Shown: positions 33,614-44,457, numbered from the stretch's first letter. The stretch: DNA of 64,000 bases from Bisporella sp. PMI_857 (GCA_021307315.1 JAJSPD010000067.1:1-64000), one strand, 5' to 3'. A program made the numbers and translations. Notes: generated from the sequence alone by a model not told the origin.

Positions 33614-34381
33614 ATGGCTCCAACGACCTCATTACCAGCGGGGAATCCTCAGAAATCCATTCTAGAGGATGGCATTTTCTGCGCAGAAGACCCGATTGTT
33701 GGAAAACGAGTTGATGAGATTGCGCAGCGGGGATTCCCATTCAAGACGGAAGAGGGGTTGGACTTTTGCAAGATCAATACTCTTGACGATGAGGTAACTG
33801 AGGAAATAATAAGCCCAAAAACTATCTCTAACTAATGTGCTCTAGCGTATCCGAAATATTCTCGAGTCCTTTTTCGAGTGGTCGGGTCTAGGATTCTACA
33901 AAGCGTTCGGCCCTGATCCAACTCGCGCATTTTCCTTCTTGAACAGAACAAAAGCGGAGGCGGAGGCGCAGCTCCTTGTAGTCCAGCTATGGAGTACTGG
34001 ATCACGAATGGTATTCTACAGTGGCTCGCACCTCCAAGCGTTAAATGCAAAGCCTGCGGCAAATGGATTACTGGAGATCCCACTTCATCACCTGGAACAA
34101 ACAGGTATCACATCTATCGAAGTTGATATGAAGGATGGTGGCCTGTAAGCTTGTGTTGTATCGTTCTCGTTAGAGGCACTAATAAATGCAATAGAGCTAT
34201 AATAGATGGGCGACTTGGCTTCAAAATCGTGCAAGGCTTTGCAATCTCGTTTGGATTTGCTGCACGGGAAGAACTCAGAGAATGGGCTAAGATGAAACTC
34301 CCGAATGCGCAGAGTCTCAGGCGAAAGGTCACTGAAATGGAGGGCGCAACTATCGGGGTGAACTTTGAGTTCGTAGATTGA
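33614..34381 (+). CDS. Hypothetical protein with KSILEDG / SFF-WSGLG motifs, 221 aa
   Basis: Three exons: 33614-33793, 33846-34144, 34195-34381 (666 nt). Introns of 52 and 50 bp, GTAACT and GTAAGC donors, CTAAC/CTAAT branch sites. Soluble protein with KSILEDGIF, GFPFKTEEGLDFCKIN, ILESFFEWSGLGFYKAFG and a C-terminal Ala/Glu/Lys region. No family recognised. A broken paralogue lies at 182-768, so this is at least a two-member family in the window. The reading frame is complete and the splice sites are good. Confidence 0.75.
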
Positions 34382-34600
34382 GATCCGAATTTTGGCACAG
34401 GACAATACTAAGGGGCAGGCGCGCCGTTCTCTACGAGTCTTGCGAAGTGCTGAGTTACACTGGCATTTGGAGTGGGACGTTAGAGTGCGCCAACAGGAGG
34501 CGCAAATCTCAAAGCACATTCGTTCCATCTATCTAACCTTCATAGGAATCATGACGAAATTGGCAATTACAGTGTCCTAATATCTTAGAAGTAGCTACAC
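34382..34600. other. Short intergenic gap between convergent genes
   Basis: No gene seen. Confidence 0.5.
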
Positions 34601-36071
34601 CTAACCCAAAATTTGAATCGCCTGTGGGTTTCCATACAGGGCTGTTAGTTCCTCATTGATCAGCTGGGTGTTGCTCTGATGTCTATCCACCGTATTATCT
34701 CCAACCGAGGTTATCCTTGTTTGTGCTGATGCGTTGTAATGACGGACACCTTGACAACTTGAAAATCCATCCATCGTGTGAGAAGCAAGGAGAGGCGCTC
34801 TGGCAGGTGCTGTTGCTTCATAGTGATGTTCCATCGAGAGACTGGACGATCCGTCCATTGTGTGAGAGCAGAGCAGTGGCGCTCTTGCATGTGTTGCGGA
34901 TTCGTACTCATGTGCGGTATAACTCGAGGATCCGTCCATGGTGTGAGAGAATAAGAGTGGTGCTCTTGCAAATGGTGCTATATAGTCGTCGCTCATGAGG
35001 GTCTCGTTACTCCCAAACGTGTATTGTAAGAAGTCCGTTCTCCCTGCGGAAAATGGCCCATTATTGCCGCTTAAGGCTGTGGATTCATCCATATCACAAC
35101 GTGACGGGAGCGACATCAGTGGTGTATGATGTGTAGAAATGAGGGCGCTGTTGGATGACAGCTCAAAATGAACAGGTGTTGCTATTTCTATGGGAAAAAT
35201 TAGAAGATTTCTGTTGCGCAAAGGAGAGACCCGTACCTCTGGAAACGCCGTCAGCACCGGATACTTGATAGGGTGAGTCCGAACTGATTGCCACGGTGGA
35301 ATCTCCATTACCGTCTCTTGCAATTCGCTGCTTCCGAGACTGACGTAAATTTTCTGGATCAGGGTCTGCTACCTCCCGTCCTCGCTTTCTACTATGTGCT
35401 CCCTGGGATGTGGCCTCTTCGTCTGAGGCATCGGCGATCGTGGACATTTTCAGTTTCAACTCTTTGGAAGCCTTTTTACGTAGGATCCTCCGTTGCTTAA
35501 TTGTAATTCTGTTTGCAGAAAGGAACTCAGGACTGCGTTGATCCTTCATCTTGGTTTTGCAGCTGTCGATGTGTGTCACATATTTGCGTACTCGGTCTAT
35601 CTCGAGACCACAGAACCTACAAGTTTCGCAACATTTGACATCTACGAATTAAATTCGTCAGTCCTCATCCGATCCCAGGTTTTGCAAGCAAGAGAGAAAT
35701 ACGGATGGTATAATGCGTCACAAGGCTTTTCCACGTCTTGAACGATGTTCTTAGCTTGCTATCGCATTCTTCATGCGGACAGAGGAGCATTTCGTGTCCG
35801 TCGCCATTATCATTGATCAGATTATCAGCGGAGGAGGAGGACCCGCAGTCTTCTCCATCAGGTGGTTTAAGGTCAGAATGTGCGAAACATTTCTGCAATT
35901 CGGCGAACAAGTGCTGCACACGAGACTATGGAGTATTAGACTGATAACCATAGCTGGGAATTCCTTATTACGAACTTGGAAAGCTTCAATGTGCCTGCGC
36001 AGTTCCTTGTCACTAGGGAAGTGCTGATAGCAAATCTGGCACTGCCAATACTCATCAAGATCCGGGGGCAT
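34601..36071 (-). CDS. Cys/His zinc-finger-like protein with triple repeat, 432 aa
   Basis: Exons (minus): 36071-35976, 35913-35703, 35641-35237, 35187-34601 (1,299 nt, one frame). Acceptors are good; the first donor (GTTCGT) is unusual. The N-terminal half has three metal-binding-like units: WQCQICYQHFPSDKELRRHIE, CPHEECDSKLRTSFKTWKSL...H, and CRFCGLEIDRVRKYVTHIDSC. These resemble successive C2H2/C2HC fingers. A basic segment (KQRRILRKKASKELKLK and SRKRGREV) could be a nuclear localisation signal. The C-terminal part has three copies of an ARAPLL-SHTMDGSSS unit about 25 residues apart. A nuclear regulator is a reasonable inference; the DNA or protein target is unknown. The start could lie in an unseen upstream exon. 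Confidence 0.68.
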
Positions 36072-36585
36072 TTCATTCAATTGTCGATAGAACAAATTCT
36101 GTAGTGCGACAGTGGAGGTCGAGGGAAGTGGAAGTTATGTGAATGACGTGGCTGATCCCTTCCTGTACTGTACAGCATGTAGCCGTTAGTGCAGATAACT
36201 GCTGCACCGGAGTTTTAGCCTAAAAAAGCATAGTCAGCTCATTGGCAGGCCCGAGGTATAATCATCTATGATTGGCTAATAACCACACACCTTCGGCAAT
36301 CAGCGGAGAAACTATAGAACATGCTGGATCACCTAAGGGTTTAAGATATATATCCACAAAACCCAAACTGTCCATCAGCGTTCACACAATATCATTCCTA
36401 AATTCAGTCTCCTTCATCGAGAAAAGGCTAGATTGCGCGCCCCATCGACAATATTTGGCAGCAAGATCCTTTCTGGATATAAGCGTCAGTATTTCCACCC
36501 TTTGGAGCTTTCAGAATAATATTGTTGACTTTTTGACTTTACTAGGATTAGTAAAACGCGTGGTGGAAGCCCGTTACTCGGAGAC

Positions 36586-36813
36586 ATGCCTGAGTGTGGA
36601 TTGTGCAGTGGCTCGGGGAAGAACGGCGACTTCACCTGCGGTATGTGTCAAGGATCTGGGGAACAGCCAAAAAAAACCCCCGTCGCAATCTACCAAGAAT
36701 CCGTAGAGCTGGGTGTCATACATCTCGACCGCTGGAGCAACCAGGGGGGCCAACACGTGCAACGGCTTAAGGAAGCGTGCGGGGTCAGGGTTTGCATTGC
36801 CCATTGGTGTTAG
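36586..36813 (+). CDS. Small DnaJ-type zinc-motif protein, 75 aa
   Basis: MPECGLCSGSG...CGMCQGSG gives two CxxCxGxG units, the repeat of DnaJ/tryptophan-RNA-binding-attenuator-like cysteine-rich domains, here only one pair rather than the four found in a DnaJ central domain. A hydrophilic tail follows with CGVRVC and CIAHWC-like ends. Probably a stand-alone zinc-binding miniprotein. Single exon, ATG 36586, stop at 36813. Confidence 0.55.
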   Translation: MPECGLCSGSGKNGDFTCGMCQGSGEQPKKTPVAIYQESVELGVIHLDRWSNQGGQHVQRLKEACGVRVCIAHWC

Positions 36814-37256
36814 CATGGAACTTTTCGGCTATGAAATTTATGTAACCCTGCGGTTTTAAGGACTTGATAATGTACCAAGTAAAGTGAGATCTTGGTTTAT
36901 ATATGCAATGACATATTATCTTTAAGAATAAGGAGCCTTGGGCATTTCAATGTGTGTTGTGTAGTTTGCATATCGATCTAACCAAGGCATGTGGTGACGT
37001 GCATAGTACGGGCCGAAGAAATACTGAATATCACTAGGGTCTGTTGCCGGGACGATAATGAGTCCCAGATGAAGGGCATGCTTTTCCATTCCACAACAAC
37101 CTCACATCTACGAAATGTCGTTACGACGGGACTTATATTTTGGGCGTCTAGAGCAATTGCTTCGGGAAGAGCGGCAAAATCGACAAGAAGCAGACGAGCG
37201 GGCAGAACAAGAGCGAAACTATATACTTAGAACGCAACCCATATTTCCGCCGCATG
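36814..37256. other. Intergenic
   Basis: No supported gene. A short plus-strand frame at 36991-37230 has no domain or homologue cue. Confidence 0.45.
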
Positions 37257-37765
37257 CTATGCTTCCTTCACCTTTCCTCGCGTGACGTATAGCTCAACGC
37301 CTGATGGTACGGTTCCCTGTCCATCAGGCATGCCAACAAGCTTCCTTGTTTGCTCATTCCCTTCGTTATCTTTTTCGTAGACAGTAACATTGCATCCTTT
37401 CCAGTATACCATCTGGCCCCTTTCCTTCAATCCACTTGACATCATTGTTCGGGACTTCCTTGAAATCTATTGTCTGATCGAGTTCCTCAGGGTCAAAAGC
37501 CTAATAGCATATTAGATGAAGTCGTTTAATCATAGATGAAGCGACTTACCATCAGGACGCCGTCTTGCCTCTGCAGGGATACGACTGTGGTGAAGATTGA
37601 TCGCCCAGCAAGCTCGCCCTGCTCTTGTGCGCTATGTGCGTAGGGATCATGTCGTGATACTAAGAGGATTCCAAGCTCGCTCGCTGGATCTCCTTTTGAG
37701 GGAAAATATGAACGCTTGCAAATTCGAGCCAGTTCGGCCTGTGGGTTGGGCTTTTTGGTACTCAT
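37257..37765 (-). pseudogene. Two-exon hypothetical gene with a one-base frameshift
   Basis: Exon 1 (37765-37550) starts MSTKKPNPQAELARICKRSY and joins in phase across a 49-bp GTAAGT...TTAG intron to exon 2 (37500-37257). Exon 2 reads AFDPEELDQTIDFKEVPNNDVKWIEGKG, then one extra base in a G/C run (plus-strand 37415-37420) shifts the frame. The expected continuation QMVYWKGCNVTVYEKDNEG ends in a normal stop at 37257. Function not recognised. As with the AAA gene, the lesion is a single base beside a homopolymer. Remnants on the same strand at 37836-38194 may be a separate decayed gene. Confidence 0.5.
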
Positions 37766-38469
37766 CAAAGGATGGCGTAGGTCTGCGAGAATACTTGCCG
37801 TCAAGGTGTGCGATAAGATACTGATGTACGGACGGCTACGGCACGCCGGGGAGGGAGAAATTGATCTGATGAAATATCTCACTGGATGAATGCTGATATA
37901 CGGCGGGAAATAGGGCGAAACGGCTGCCCCTCAGTGTAGGCAGGACGCAGTCTATTGACAGAACTGGGCGGAGCGGGTCGACCAGAACAACGGAATCATC
38001 GTTGTCGCTCAGAAACAAACTTGGGCGATGATCTCTTGCTTGCAGTTCAAGAGGTTGATGAAGTTATTCATTCGCAGGAAGAATTTGTGACATCTCTGTA
38101 AGTGGTGGGGCACAATACCATGTGATTCGCCCAGCAAGCCGATAGTGGCCGAGTAGACTTGTTGCATTTGGGCTTCAACGCTTTTAGGCTGCAAAGTTTG
38201 GTCGCAAAGCTCCGGAAATTTGACTAACTTATTTGGGATTCTTACATAGCTTGCGCTAAAGCAGCCAACTAGATATAAAGACCAGAGCTCGTTTTATTTT
38301 CAAAGTTCCCATCCGTCCGGGACGTGTCATAAAATCTAATGAATCTAACTGAGAGAGTACCAAGATTACGTCTGTACATCAACTAGTAAGTTTACGCTCT
38401 TGATTGTATTGGCGGCGCATTTGCAGTCTGTAAATCGGATTGGCTAATTAAATTGCTTGCTAGGGAAAA

Positions 38470-38664
38470 ATGTGTTTCAAAGCCACACCAGGCACGAAAT
38501 ACCAGAAATGTGGGCACAGGGTAGAAGGAGTTGAGAAAGTATATCAGTGCAAGGATTATCCAAATGGCAAAGATTGTACCAGCCCCAGGCTCAACAACTC
38601 TATTACCGACAACAAATACCCTGGATATTGCCCAGACTGTATCGATGCAGGAAATACAAATTAG
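38470..38664 (+). CDS. Small Cys-rich protein, 64 aa
   Basis: MCFKATPGTKYQKCGHRVEG...CKDYPNGKDC...CPDCIDAGNTN. A CGH followed by three further Cys-bearing segments and a final CPDC suggests a compact zinc site of the sort found in short fungal hypothetical proteins. No secretion signal. Single exon; function unknown. Confidence 0.55.
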   Translation: MCFKATPGTKYQKCGHRVEGVEKVYQCKDYPNGKDCTSPRLNNSITDNKYPGYCPDCIDAGNTN

Positions 38665-38882
38665 ATAGGCCTAAGGTTAAAATGTTTGAGCGATGTTCCG
38701 TGGTCTCGTTTGCTCGAGTTCAGCCCTTTGGGCACAACAACCTCTACAGGGAGCGGAAGAGTGGAATGGGAAGAGGCTGCAGGGCTGTGGCCCATTTACT
38801 GAATGCATTTTAACTTTCATGGTGTTCAACTCATTAATCCATAAGTTGGACAGGTAACGCAGGTTATGAGACGGGACCTTAG

Positions 38883-39818
38883 TCAGAAATATATAGACAC
38901 ATCATAACCTTTTTCCTTCCAAGCAGTGCGGTAATCTTCTTCATCCATCCACCTAGGATCTCTCTCTGCTTGAGTTAATAGCAAGTCAGGACATGTCGAC
39001 TCGAAGTCTGAGTGATCGCTATACGGAGGATACAATTCGTTCACGACACTGGCCCCTATAATATCTGCAATAGTTTCTTGCAGGTGGGAGAAACTAGAGG
39101 AAGATCTAGGAATCCTCGTCCAGCCAGCTTGGATCACTTGTTGCAGATCTCTAGCCGCTTCCTCCACAAAAGCTGTGCCTCGTTCGAGATCGCTTCGAAT
39201 TCGTTGTAAATCTGCGGCGCTCTCAGCCTTAGCAAGAGGGTCGACCCCAGACGCCAGGAAGTGTATGCAGGATGCTAGACTGAAATGGTCATCAAGGACC
39301 TGCTCATTGAAATCCCCGTCATTCCTGTGCGTGATGGAGCCGAAGTCAAATAGCTTGAGTTGATAGTTATGATCCACACCTATGTTGCGAATCGCTATAT
39401 CTCCGTGGGTGTATCCGAGCTTTTCGATCCATGCCAACGCACTAAGGAGCTGTAGAGTCCACCTCATGCGCATATCTTTCGTCGAGGAGGTCCAAACTTC
39501 TTCAATCGGATTCAGGTTCTCGAGAAAGATGCCGTCCACGCAATCGCTCGAGAACCTCTGTGCAAAATTTGGATGCGGATTTCCGGCCAGCAGATCATAG
39601 AATTGGTGCTCTCTCTTGAGTAGCGCAAAGCTTCGTAGCGATAGATACAAATGATCCTTTTTCGCATCAATGGTAGAGCCGTTGCCGACTGGGTATTGAA
39701 AAGGTAGTTTGACAACCGCTTTCTCATTAAGCTCGTAAACTATCCCTTGTGATGGGCCAAGGCTAAGGCATTTCAATAGAGGGAGCTTGTAAGGCGTAAA
39801 CCAAGTGTTATCAGGCAT
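38883..39818 (-). CDS. Atypical protein-kinase-like protein, 311 aa
   Basis: Kinase fold recognisable from GPSQGIVYELNEKAVVKLPF (Gly-loop-like region and beta-3 Lys), KREHQFYDLLAG, a catalytic loop with HGDIAIRNI in place of HRDxxxxN, and the DFGS metal-binding motif. Length is slightly short for a kinase domain and the C-lobe ends in an acidic, Trp-containing tail. Such small single-exon kinases are abundant in filamentous ascomycetes. Catalysis is plausible because Lys, Asp, Asn and DFG are all present. Substrate unknown. Confidence 0.85.
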   Translation of the reverse strand: MPDNTWFTPYKLPLLKCLSLGPSQGIVYELNEKAVVKLPFQYPVGNGSTIDAKKDHLYLSLRSFALLKREHQFYDLLAGNPHPNFAQRFSSDCVDGIFLENLNPIEEVWTSSTKDMRMRWTLQLLSALAWIEKLGYTHGDIAIRNIGVDHNYQLKLFDFGSITHRNDGDFNEQVLDDHFSLASCIHFLASGVDPLAKAESAADLQRIRSDLERGTAFVEEAARDLQQVIQAGWTRIPRSSSSFSHLQETIADIIGASVVNELYPPYSDHSDFESTCPDLLLTQAERDPRWMDEEDYRTAWKEKGYDVSIYF

Positions 39819-40368
39819 CTCAAGAGAAACTAAGTCGAAGATTTGTAGTGTGGATTTGTGGGATGGTTAAGGGTTAAAATAGCAATATTTAAGGCCGGGA
39901 TTTCCCCAAAGCTCGACTGCCAGGTGCCTTACGAGCCGGCCGCAAAGGTCTGTGCGCCACAGGGTTTTGCCCACTAAAGTTGATGCAATAGACTTATTTG
40001 GAGAGCAGGTTCGTTATGTGGGTCGAAATCCTGCTGTATGAGATTGAAGGAAAGTGCCCCGCTACTACCATTTGCCATCCGTAACGCCCTTTGCTCGATT
40101 CACGTGACTACAGTTGCCAAGACACACCAGTCCAACATTTCTCAACCGCCTGCAGAAAACATCCACCTCACTACACCTCAAATCTTTATTTAGATGCTGG
40201 GGTCACGACCACTCCTACATATCACATTCTGTGTCGGCTATCATCTTCCACATGGCTACTGCCTCCTTCGAATTAGATATAATAAAGGCGCTCGTTAGGT
40301 GTAACGATCGAGAATCGAAAGCTTACTTTGTAGTATTGTTGATATGATAATATTTCACGTTTTTTATA
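39819..40368. other. Upstream region of kinase gene; no gene seen
   Basis: No coding signal above background. Confidence 0.5.
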
Positions 40369-40975
40369 TGGGGGCCAGCCCCCAAACCCCCGATCCTCGC
40401 TTCGCTCGAAAAAAAAGGTGTTTTTATAAGGGGGCAAGCCCCCAAACTTCGCTGCGCTCAGAGTCGAAAGCATGGTCAAAAGCCTGTAAAAGGGTCGAGA
40501 GCACGCTCAAGAGCCTGTAAAAGGGTCGAGAGCACGCTCAAGAGCCTGTAAAAGGGTCGAGAGCACGCTCAAGAGCCTGTAAAAGGGTCGAGAGCACGCT
40601 CAAGAGCCTGTAAAAGGGTCGAGAGCACGCTCAAGAGCCTGTAAAAGGGTCGAGAGCACGCTCAAGAGCCTGTAAAAGGGTCGAGAGCACGCTCAAGAGC
40701 CTGTAAAAGGGTCGAGAGCACGCTCAAGAGCCTGTAAAAGGGTCGAGAGCACGCTCAAGAGCCTGTAAATTGGGGGCTAAGCCCCCAAGCCCCCCTATTT
40801 CGCTGCGCTCAGCTTTCGCAGCCAATCCACTAAACAACTTGTAAACGGCCCGTTGAAAGGCCTGTAGAAAAGTTAAAAGCCTGTAAAAAAGTCAATTTTA
40901 AAGGTCAATTTTGGGGGCTAAGCCCCCAAGCCCCCCTATTTCGCTGCGCTCGGCGTTCGCAGCTAACGCACCGAC
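40369..40975. repeat. Composite repeat: GC hairpins and G/C-rich modules
   Basis: Four copies of a GGGGGC(N2-3)GCCCCC hairpin (near 40373, 40430, 40773, 40916), each followed by CTTCGCT(G/T)CGCTC-type text, frame a 31-bp tandem array and further CCTGTAAA-type modules. No coding content. Confidence 0.85.
40461..40770. repeat. 31-bp tandem array, ten units
   Basis: Unit GGGTCGAGAGCACGCTCAAG plus 11 bp. Units from 40492 to 40770 (nine copies) are identical apart from the last base; the first unit (40461-40491) is degenerate. Confidence 0.97.
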
Positions 40976-41052
40976 CTGTAAACGACCTGTGCGAAAGACC
41001 TGTCACCTGACTACTCTTTTTTAAGTCACATGATTCTTTTTGAGCCCTCGAC

Positions 41053-41074
41053 TTACCTCAGGCACTCAGGCCAT
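41053..41074 (+). repeat. Left TIR of RecQ/DUF6589 element
   Basis: 22 bp, TTA then CCTCAGGCACTCAGGCCAT; exact inverse at 47420-47441. Confidence 0.93.
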
Positions 41075-41166
41075 AATCCGAGAGGAGTTTAGCTTTGTTA
41101 GGATAATAGTACTTCCGCTCCGAAACGATCACGTTACTCCTACAACTCCTCTCGTATATGGCCTGA
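41065..41166. repeat. Left subterminal fold-back
   Basis: CTCAGGCCATAATCCGAGAG at 41065 onward pairs with CTCTCGTATATGGCCTGAG ending at 41166 (arms about 24 bp with one or two mismatches, loop about 50 bp). Confidence 0.88.
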
Positions 41167-41562
41167 GGATCCTGTCAAACGCGCGCACTGACTACTTGAC
41201 AATTTGTATGTGTTTTTCGCGATTCTGGGGAATCATCATTTTTCATATTCATTAATAGCCACGTCAACATCTGTTGTATCTATCCTGAATTTCACTGGGC
41301 TCTGCACAAAGGTATACTCTATCTAAAAATCAAGTTACTTTTGCCGTCCTATACCTGTGTCTCGTAAAAAATGCTAATATATGACGAACTAGACCGCGTC
41401 AAAATCGTCATCCAACCACCGTTCCTCCCTTCAAGGCCAAAAGAGTCGAGAAAAACACTATGCGAGATCAGTGAAATGCCATCGGATACCATATAACGCT
41501 TTCCTCGGTCGGGATTTACGGGTCTATCATGTTATTGGGCACCTGTTGCGTTCATATTTTCT

Positions 41563-44457
41563 ATGCGAAACCGGGCGAGCATTCGAAGACGGCGACGAGA
41601 GACCACGAATGACACGAGAGATCTCGTTCATGATGCCGATAACACCACGAGTATGCTGGCTATACAGGGTCTGGTCGAGAAGGCAAGACACGCGTCTAAG
41701 GAAGTACAGAAGGGCATCATTCGGGCAGGCCTGCAGCGCCATCTGTATCCGTTCGAGCCTCGTCAGAAGCAGGTAGATGCTATATGGCATTTGGTATTCA
41801 AGAAGAAAGACCTGCTCCTTGCAGCCAAGACATCTTTCGGCAAGAGTGTCATATTCCAGGCAGCGCCGTTGTTTTGTCGCGGTGGCATCGGACTCATCAT
41901 CATCCCTTTAGATCGAATTGGACAAGAGCAATGCATCAAGATCCAAAGGCTTCCTGGCGCGAGATCCGTGTTTATCAATGGCATGACGGACAAGACTGAT
42001 GCATTGGCCCAAGAGATTGAGATGGGGGTGTATACTCATCTCATCATGGATCCAGAGATCGCAGCCGGTTGGTTTCGGTCGATAGCAAGGAATCCGTCCT
42101 TCAAGAGGCGCGTCTCTGTCGTGGCTGTGGATGAACTCCATTTGGTGGCTCTATGGGGAAGTGGTATCCGTCCACAGTATGCACAACTTTCTCTCCTTCG
42201 TCGAAGGTTGGGAGGAGATGTCCCTTGGTTTGGCTGCTCTGCCACCTTGGACCAGAAGACATTAGATATTGCGAGGAATATGACGGGCTTCCAAGCCAGC
42301 TGCGAGTTCTTCCGATCATCCGTCGACAGACCAGAGATCAAGTTGATTGTCGAGATGATCCGGCCGCGAACAACGAAGAGATTCACAAGCCTGTTCTTTA
42401 TTCTCCTAGACACTATGACGAATGGCTTGCCAACACCAGAGAGAATTCCAAAGACCGTGATCTTTATAGACTCCCGACGTGATATCCAAAAATGTGCGGA
42501 ATGTTTGCGTGGGTGGCTGCAGAAACTGTCATCTGGGGTCATAAAAGAGCGCGACTGCAGGCAGATTATCCAAGTCTACCATTCACACACCACTCTGAAT
42601 GATAAGGATACCATATACGACGAGTTCTCGAAACCGGATTCTAAGATTCGAGTCATGGTGGCCACAGAATCATTGGGGACAGGAGTAGATCTCTCCGACG
42701 TCAAACGAGTTGTCCAATACGGCTTCCCTCTGGAACGGCTCTTATGCGTACTTATCCAACGGTTTGGTCGCGCAGCTAGAATGGCTGGCATCAAAGGAGA
42801 GGCCATTTTCGTGGTGGAAAGCTGGGCTATAGGTGACAGGATCACACCGACAAGACGTGCGATGTTTCCGAGCAGTCAGACGCCGTCAGCTTTAAGCCGG
42901 CCTCCCAGCACGAGCATGTTGACTCGGTCATACTCTGCTGAAGCAGGAGTGGACGGTGACATTCCAGATGAGGAATCAGATGTCGCTGTAGGCGAAATCG
43001 ACTGTGACATGGCAGAAGAGCCGTGCAGACGCAAAACAGAGAGAGAGCGCCGAACAGACTTATATAATGACTCTCCTGCACTGTTCAATCTTGTCAATCG
43101 ATCGACATGCCTACGCCGAATCCTGATGGATTGGCTGCAAGAGAATTTGTCCGACCCGGCATCCAGATTACCTGCTCCAGAACCGGACGAGTGTTGTAAT
43201 GTATGCAATCCTCGCCTATTCCGGACGGTACCTTTCCCATGGGATATTGCTGCAAGTCTTCGAAAACCAAAGGATGGAACGGCGTCGGGCGCATTCTATG
43301 ATCGCCTGCTTCACTGGGGAGATAACAGTATCAATTCGGCGCACCAGAAGATGAAGCCTGAAATCTCTGTGCGGCTATTTACACAAAAAGGCGAATGGAT
43401 ATCATTATCAACACAGTATGCGAATATCCGCTCGACTATCGAGTTGAAAGAGTTTGTAAAATCAACCTGGTTGAAAGACCATTTCGATGAACTATTTAAA
43501 GAGTTCAATAATATCAAGTCCTATATAGTGAGGAACTGGCCCGGAGGTAGTAGGCTAGGAACTGCAGCTGCAGCTGCAGCCGCAGCCCAATTTTCCATGT
43601 CTCAAGAACGGAGAGCATTAGCTGAAAGACAATCATCCCTCTCTACTGAATTCCAGAGGCTTCGAGAACGAAGAGCGTCATTGGAAAGACAAGCTCCAGT
43701 CGAAGTTGAGAATCTCACGCCCCAGGAAAAAGGCCCGTCATTCTTGCAGGAGAGAGACGAGTATATTTCTTCGTTACAGCGGGTTATTACTCGCGCAAGG
43801 GAGAGTTCAGCTCCATATTCTCCATGTCCGCCAACCCGAGCGCCACTGTCAACAGAACTTGAAATCACTAGTGAGCAGCTGTCTCAACGAAGAGCGTCAC
43901 TCGAGAGACAAGCTCCTCTCATCACTGAGCAGCAAATGTCCCAAGAAAGAAGAGTGACGGTCGAAGCAGAGACTCCGATGACTCCTGAGCACCGCACGGC
44001 TCAAGGAGAAGGACCTGCCGAAACAGAGACTCCAACGACTCCTGATCAGGAACGAAGAGCATCATTCTTGCGTGAACGAGAAGAGTACGCTTCCTCGCTA
44101 AGGCAAATCATTGCCCAGGCAAGAGGGAGATCAGCCTCATGCTCTCCTTGTCCACCTACTCCATCAATGCCCATGGCACCAGTCAACTCATCATTCAAAT
44201 CCACGGGCGGGTCGATGACACTTACCACAAACGTGGATCGCTCTTCTTCTATACCTAGTGCTTTCGAAGACAGTAAGAATGAGGTCCTTGCCGTAGATGA
44301 TGGCAATCGGTTGTCGAAACGTCCCACAACGAGTCAAGGGGAAGGAGTAATGACAAAACGCGTCGCACTAGGCGTGCTGGACTCCAATGCACGGCGAAGT
44401 CCTCGCAGCGAGAAAGGGAAGAATAGCCGATACGGCCAGGGAGAGTACGTTATGTAG
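41563..44457 (+). CDS. RecQ-like superfamily 2 DNA helicase, 964 aa
   Basis: ATP-dependent helicase. Residues 68-95 hold the Q/Walker A region (EPRQKQVDAIWH then KTSFGKS at 89-95); DELH at 190-193 is the Walker B box; CSATLD is motif III; VATESLGTGVDLSDV and the RFGRAARMAG block are motifs V and VI of the second RecA-like lobe. A Cys cluster (ECCNVCNPRLF, about residue 545) may be the RecQ zinc element. The last 280 residues are Arg/Glu/Gln-rich with repeated RRASLERQAP and EEYxSSLRQxI units and are probably coiled coil. The open frame is intact, in contrast to the neighbouring gene. It sits inside an element with inverted ends, so a role in element replication or mobility is inferred. First good ATG at 41563; ATG at residue 31 is an alternative. 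Confidence 0.88.
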   Translation: MRNRASIRRRRRETTNDTRDLVHDADNTTSMLAIQGLVEKARHASKEVQKGIIRAGLQRHLYPFEPRQKQVDAIWHLVFKKKDLLLAAKTSFGKSVIFQAAPLFCRGGIGLIIIPLDRIGQEQCIKIQRLPGARSVFINGMTDKTDALAQEIEMGVYTHLIMDPEIAAGWFRSIARNPSFKRRVSVVAVDELHLVALWGSGIRPQYAQLSLLRRRLGGDVPWFGCSATLDQKTLDIARNMTGFQASCEFFRSSVDRPEIKLIVEMIRPRTTKRFTSLFFILLDTMTNGLPTPERIPKTVIFIDSRRDIQKCAECLRGWLQKLSSGVIKERDCRQIIQVYHSHTTLNDKDTIYDEFSKPDSKIRVMVATESLGTGVDLSDVKRVVQYGFPLERLLCVLIQRFGRAARMAGIKGEAIFVVESWAIGDRITPTRRAMFPSSQTPSALSRPPSTSMLTRSYSAEAGVDGDIPDEESDVAVGEIDCDMAEEPCRRKTERERRTDLYNDSPALFNLVNRSTCLRRILMDWLQENLSDPASRLPAPEPDECCNVCNPRLFRTVPFPWDIAASLRKPKDGTASGAFYDRLLHWGDNSINSAHQKMKPEISVRLFTQKGEWISLSTQYANIRSTIELKEFVKSTWLKDHFDELFKEFNNIKSYIVRNWPGGSRLGTAAAAAAAAQFSMSQERRALAERQSSLSTEFQRLRERRASLERQAPVEVENLTPQEKGPSFLQERDEYISSLQRVITRARESSAPYSPCPPTRAPLSTELEITSEQLSQRRASLERQAPLITEQQMSQERRVTVEAETPMTPEHRTAQGEGPAETETPTTPDQERRASFLREREEYASSLRQIIAQARGRSASCSPCPPTPSMPMAPVNSSFKSTGGSMTLTTNVDRSSSIPSAFEDSKNEVLAVDDGNRLSKRPTTSQGEGVMTKRVALGVLDSNARRSPRSEKGKNSRYGQGEYVM

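Noticed and set aside
37836..38194. Possible gene on the minus strand with frames at 38194-38009 and 38018-37836
   Set aside because: Two frames with some fungal-protein feel (VVLVDPLRPVLSID) but no consistent splice join, start or family; left unannotated.
40461..40770. Regular 31-bp repeats resembling a CRISPR array
   Set aside because: Units are contiguous with no spacers and the context is a eukaryotic genome.
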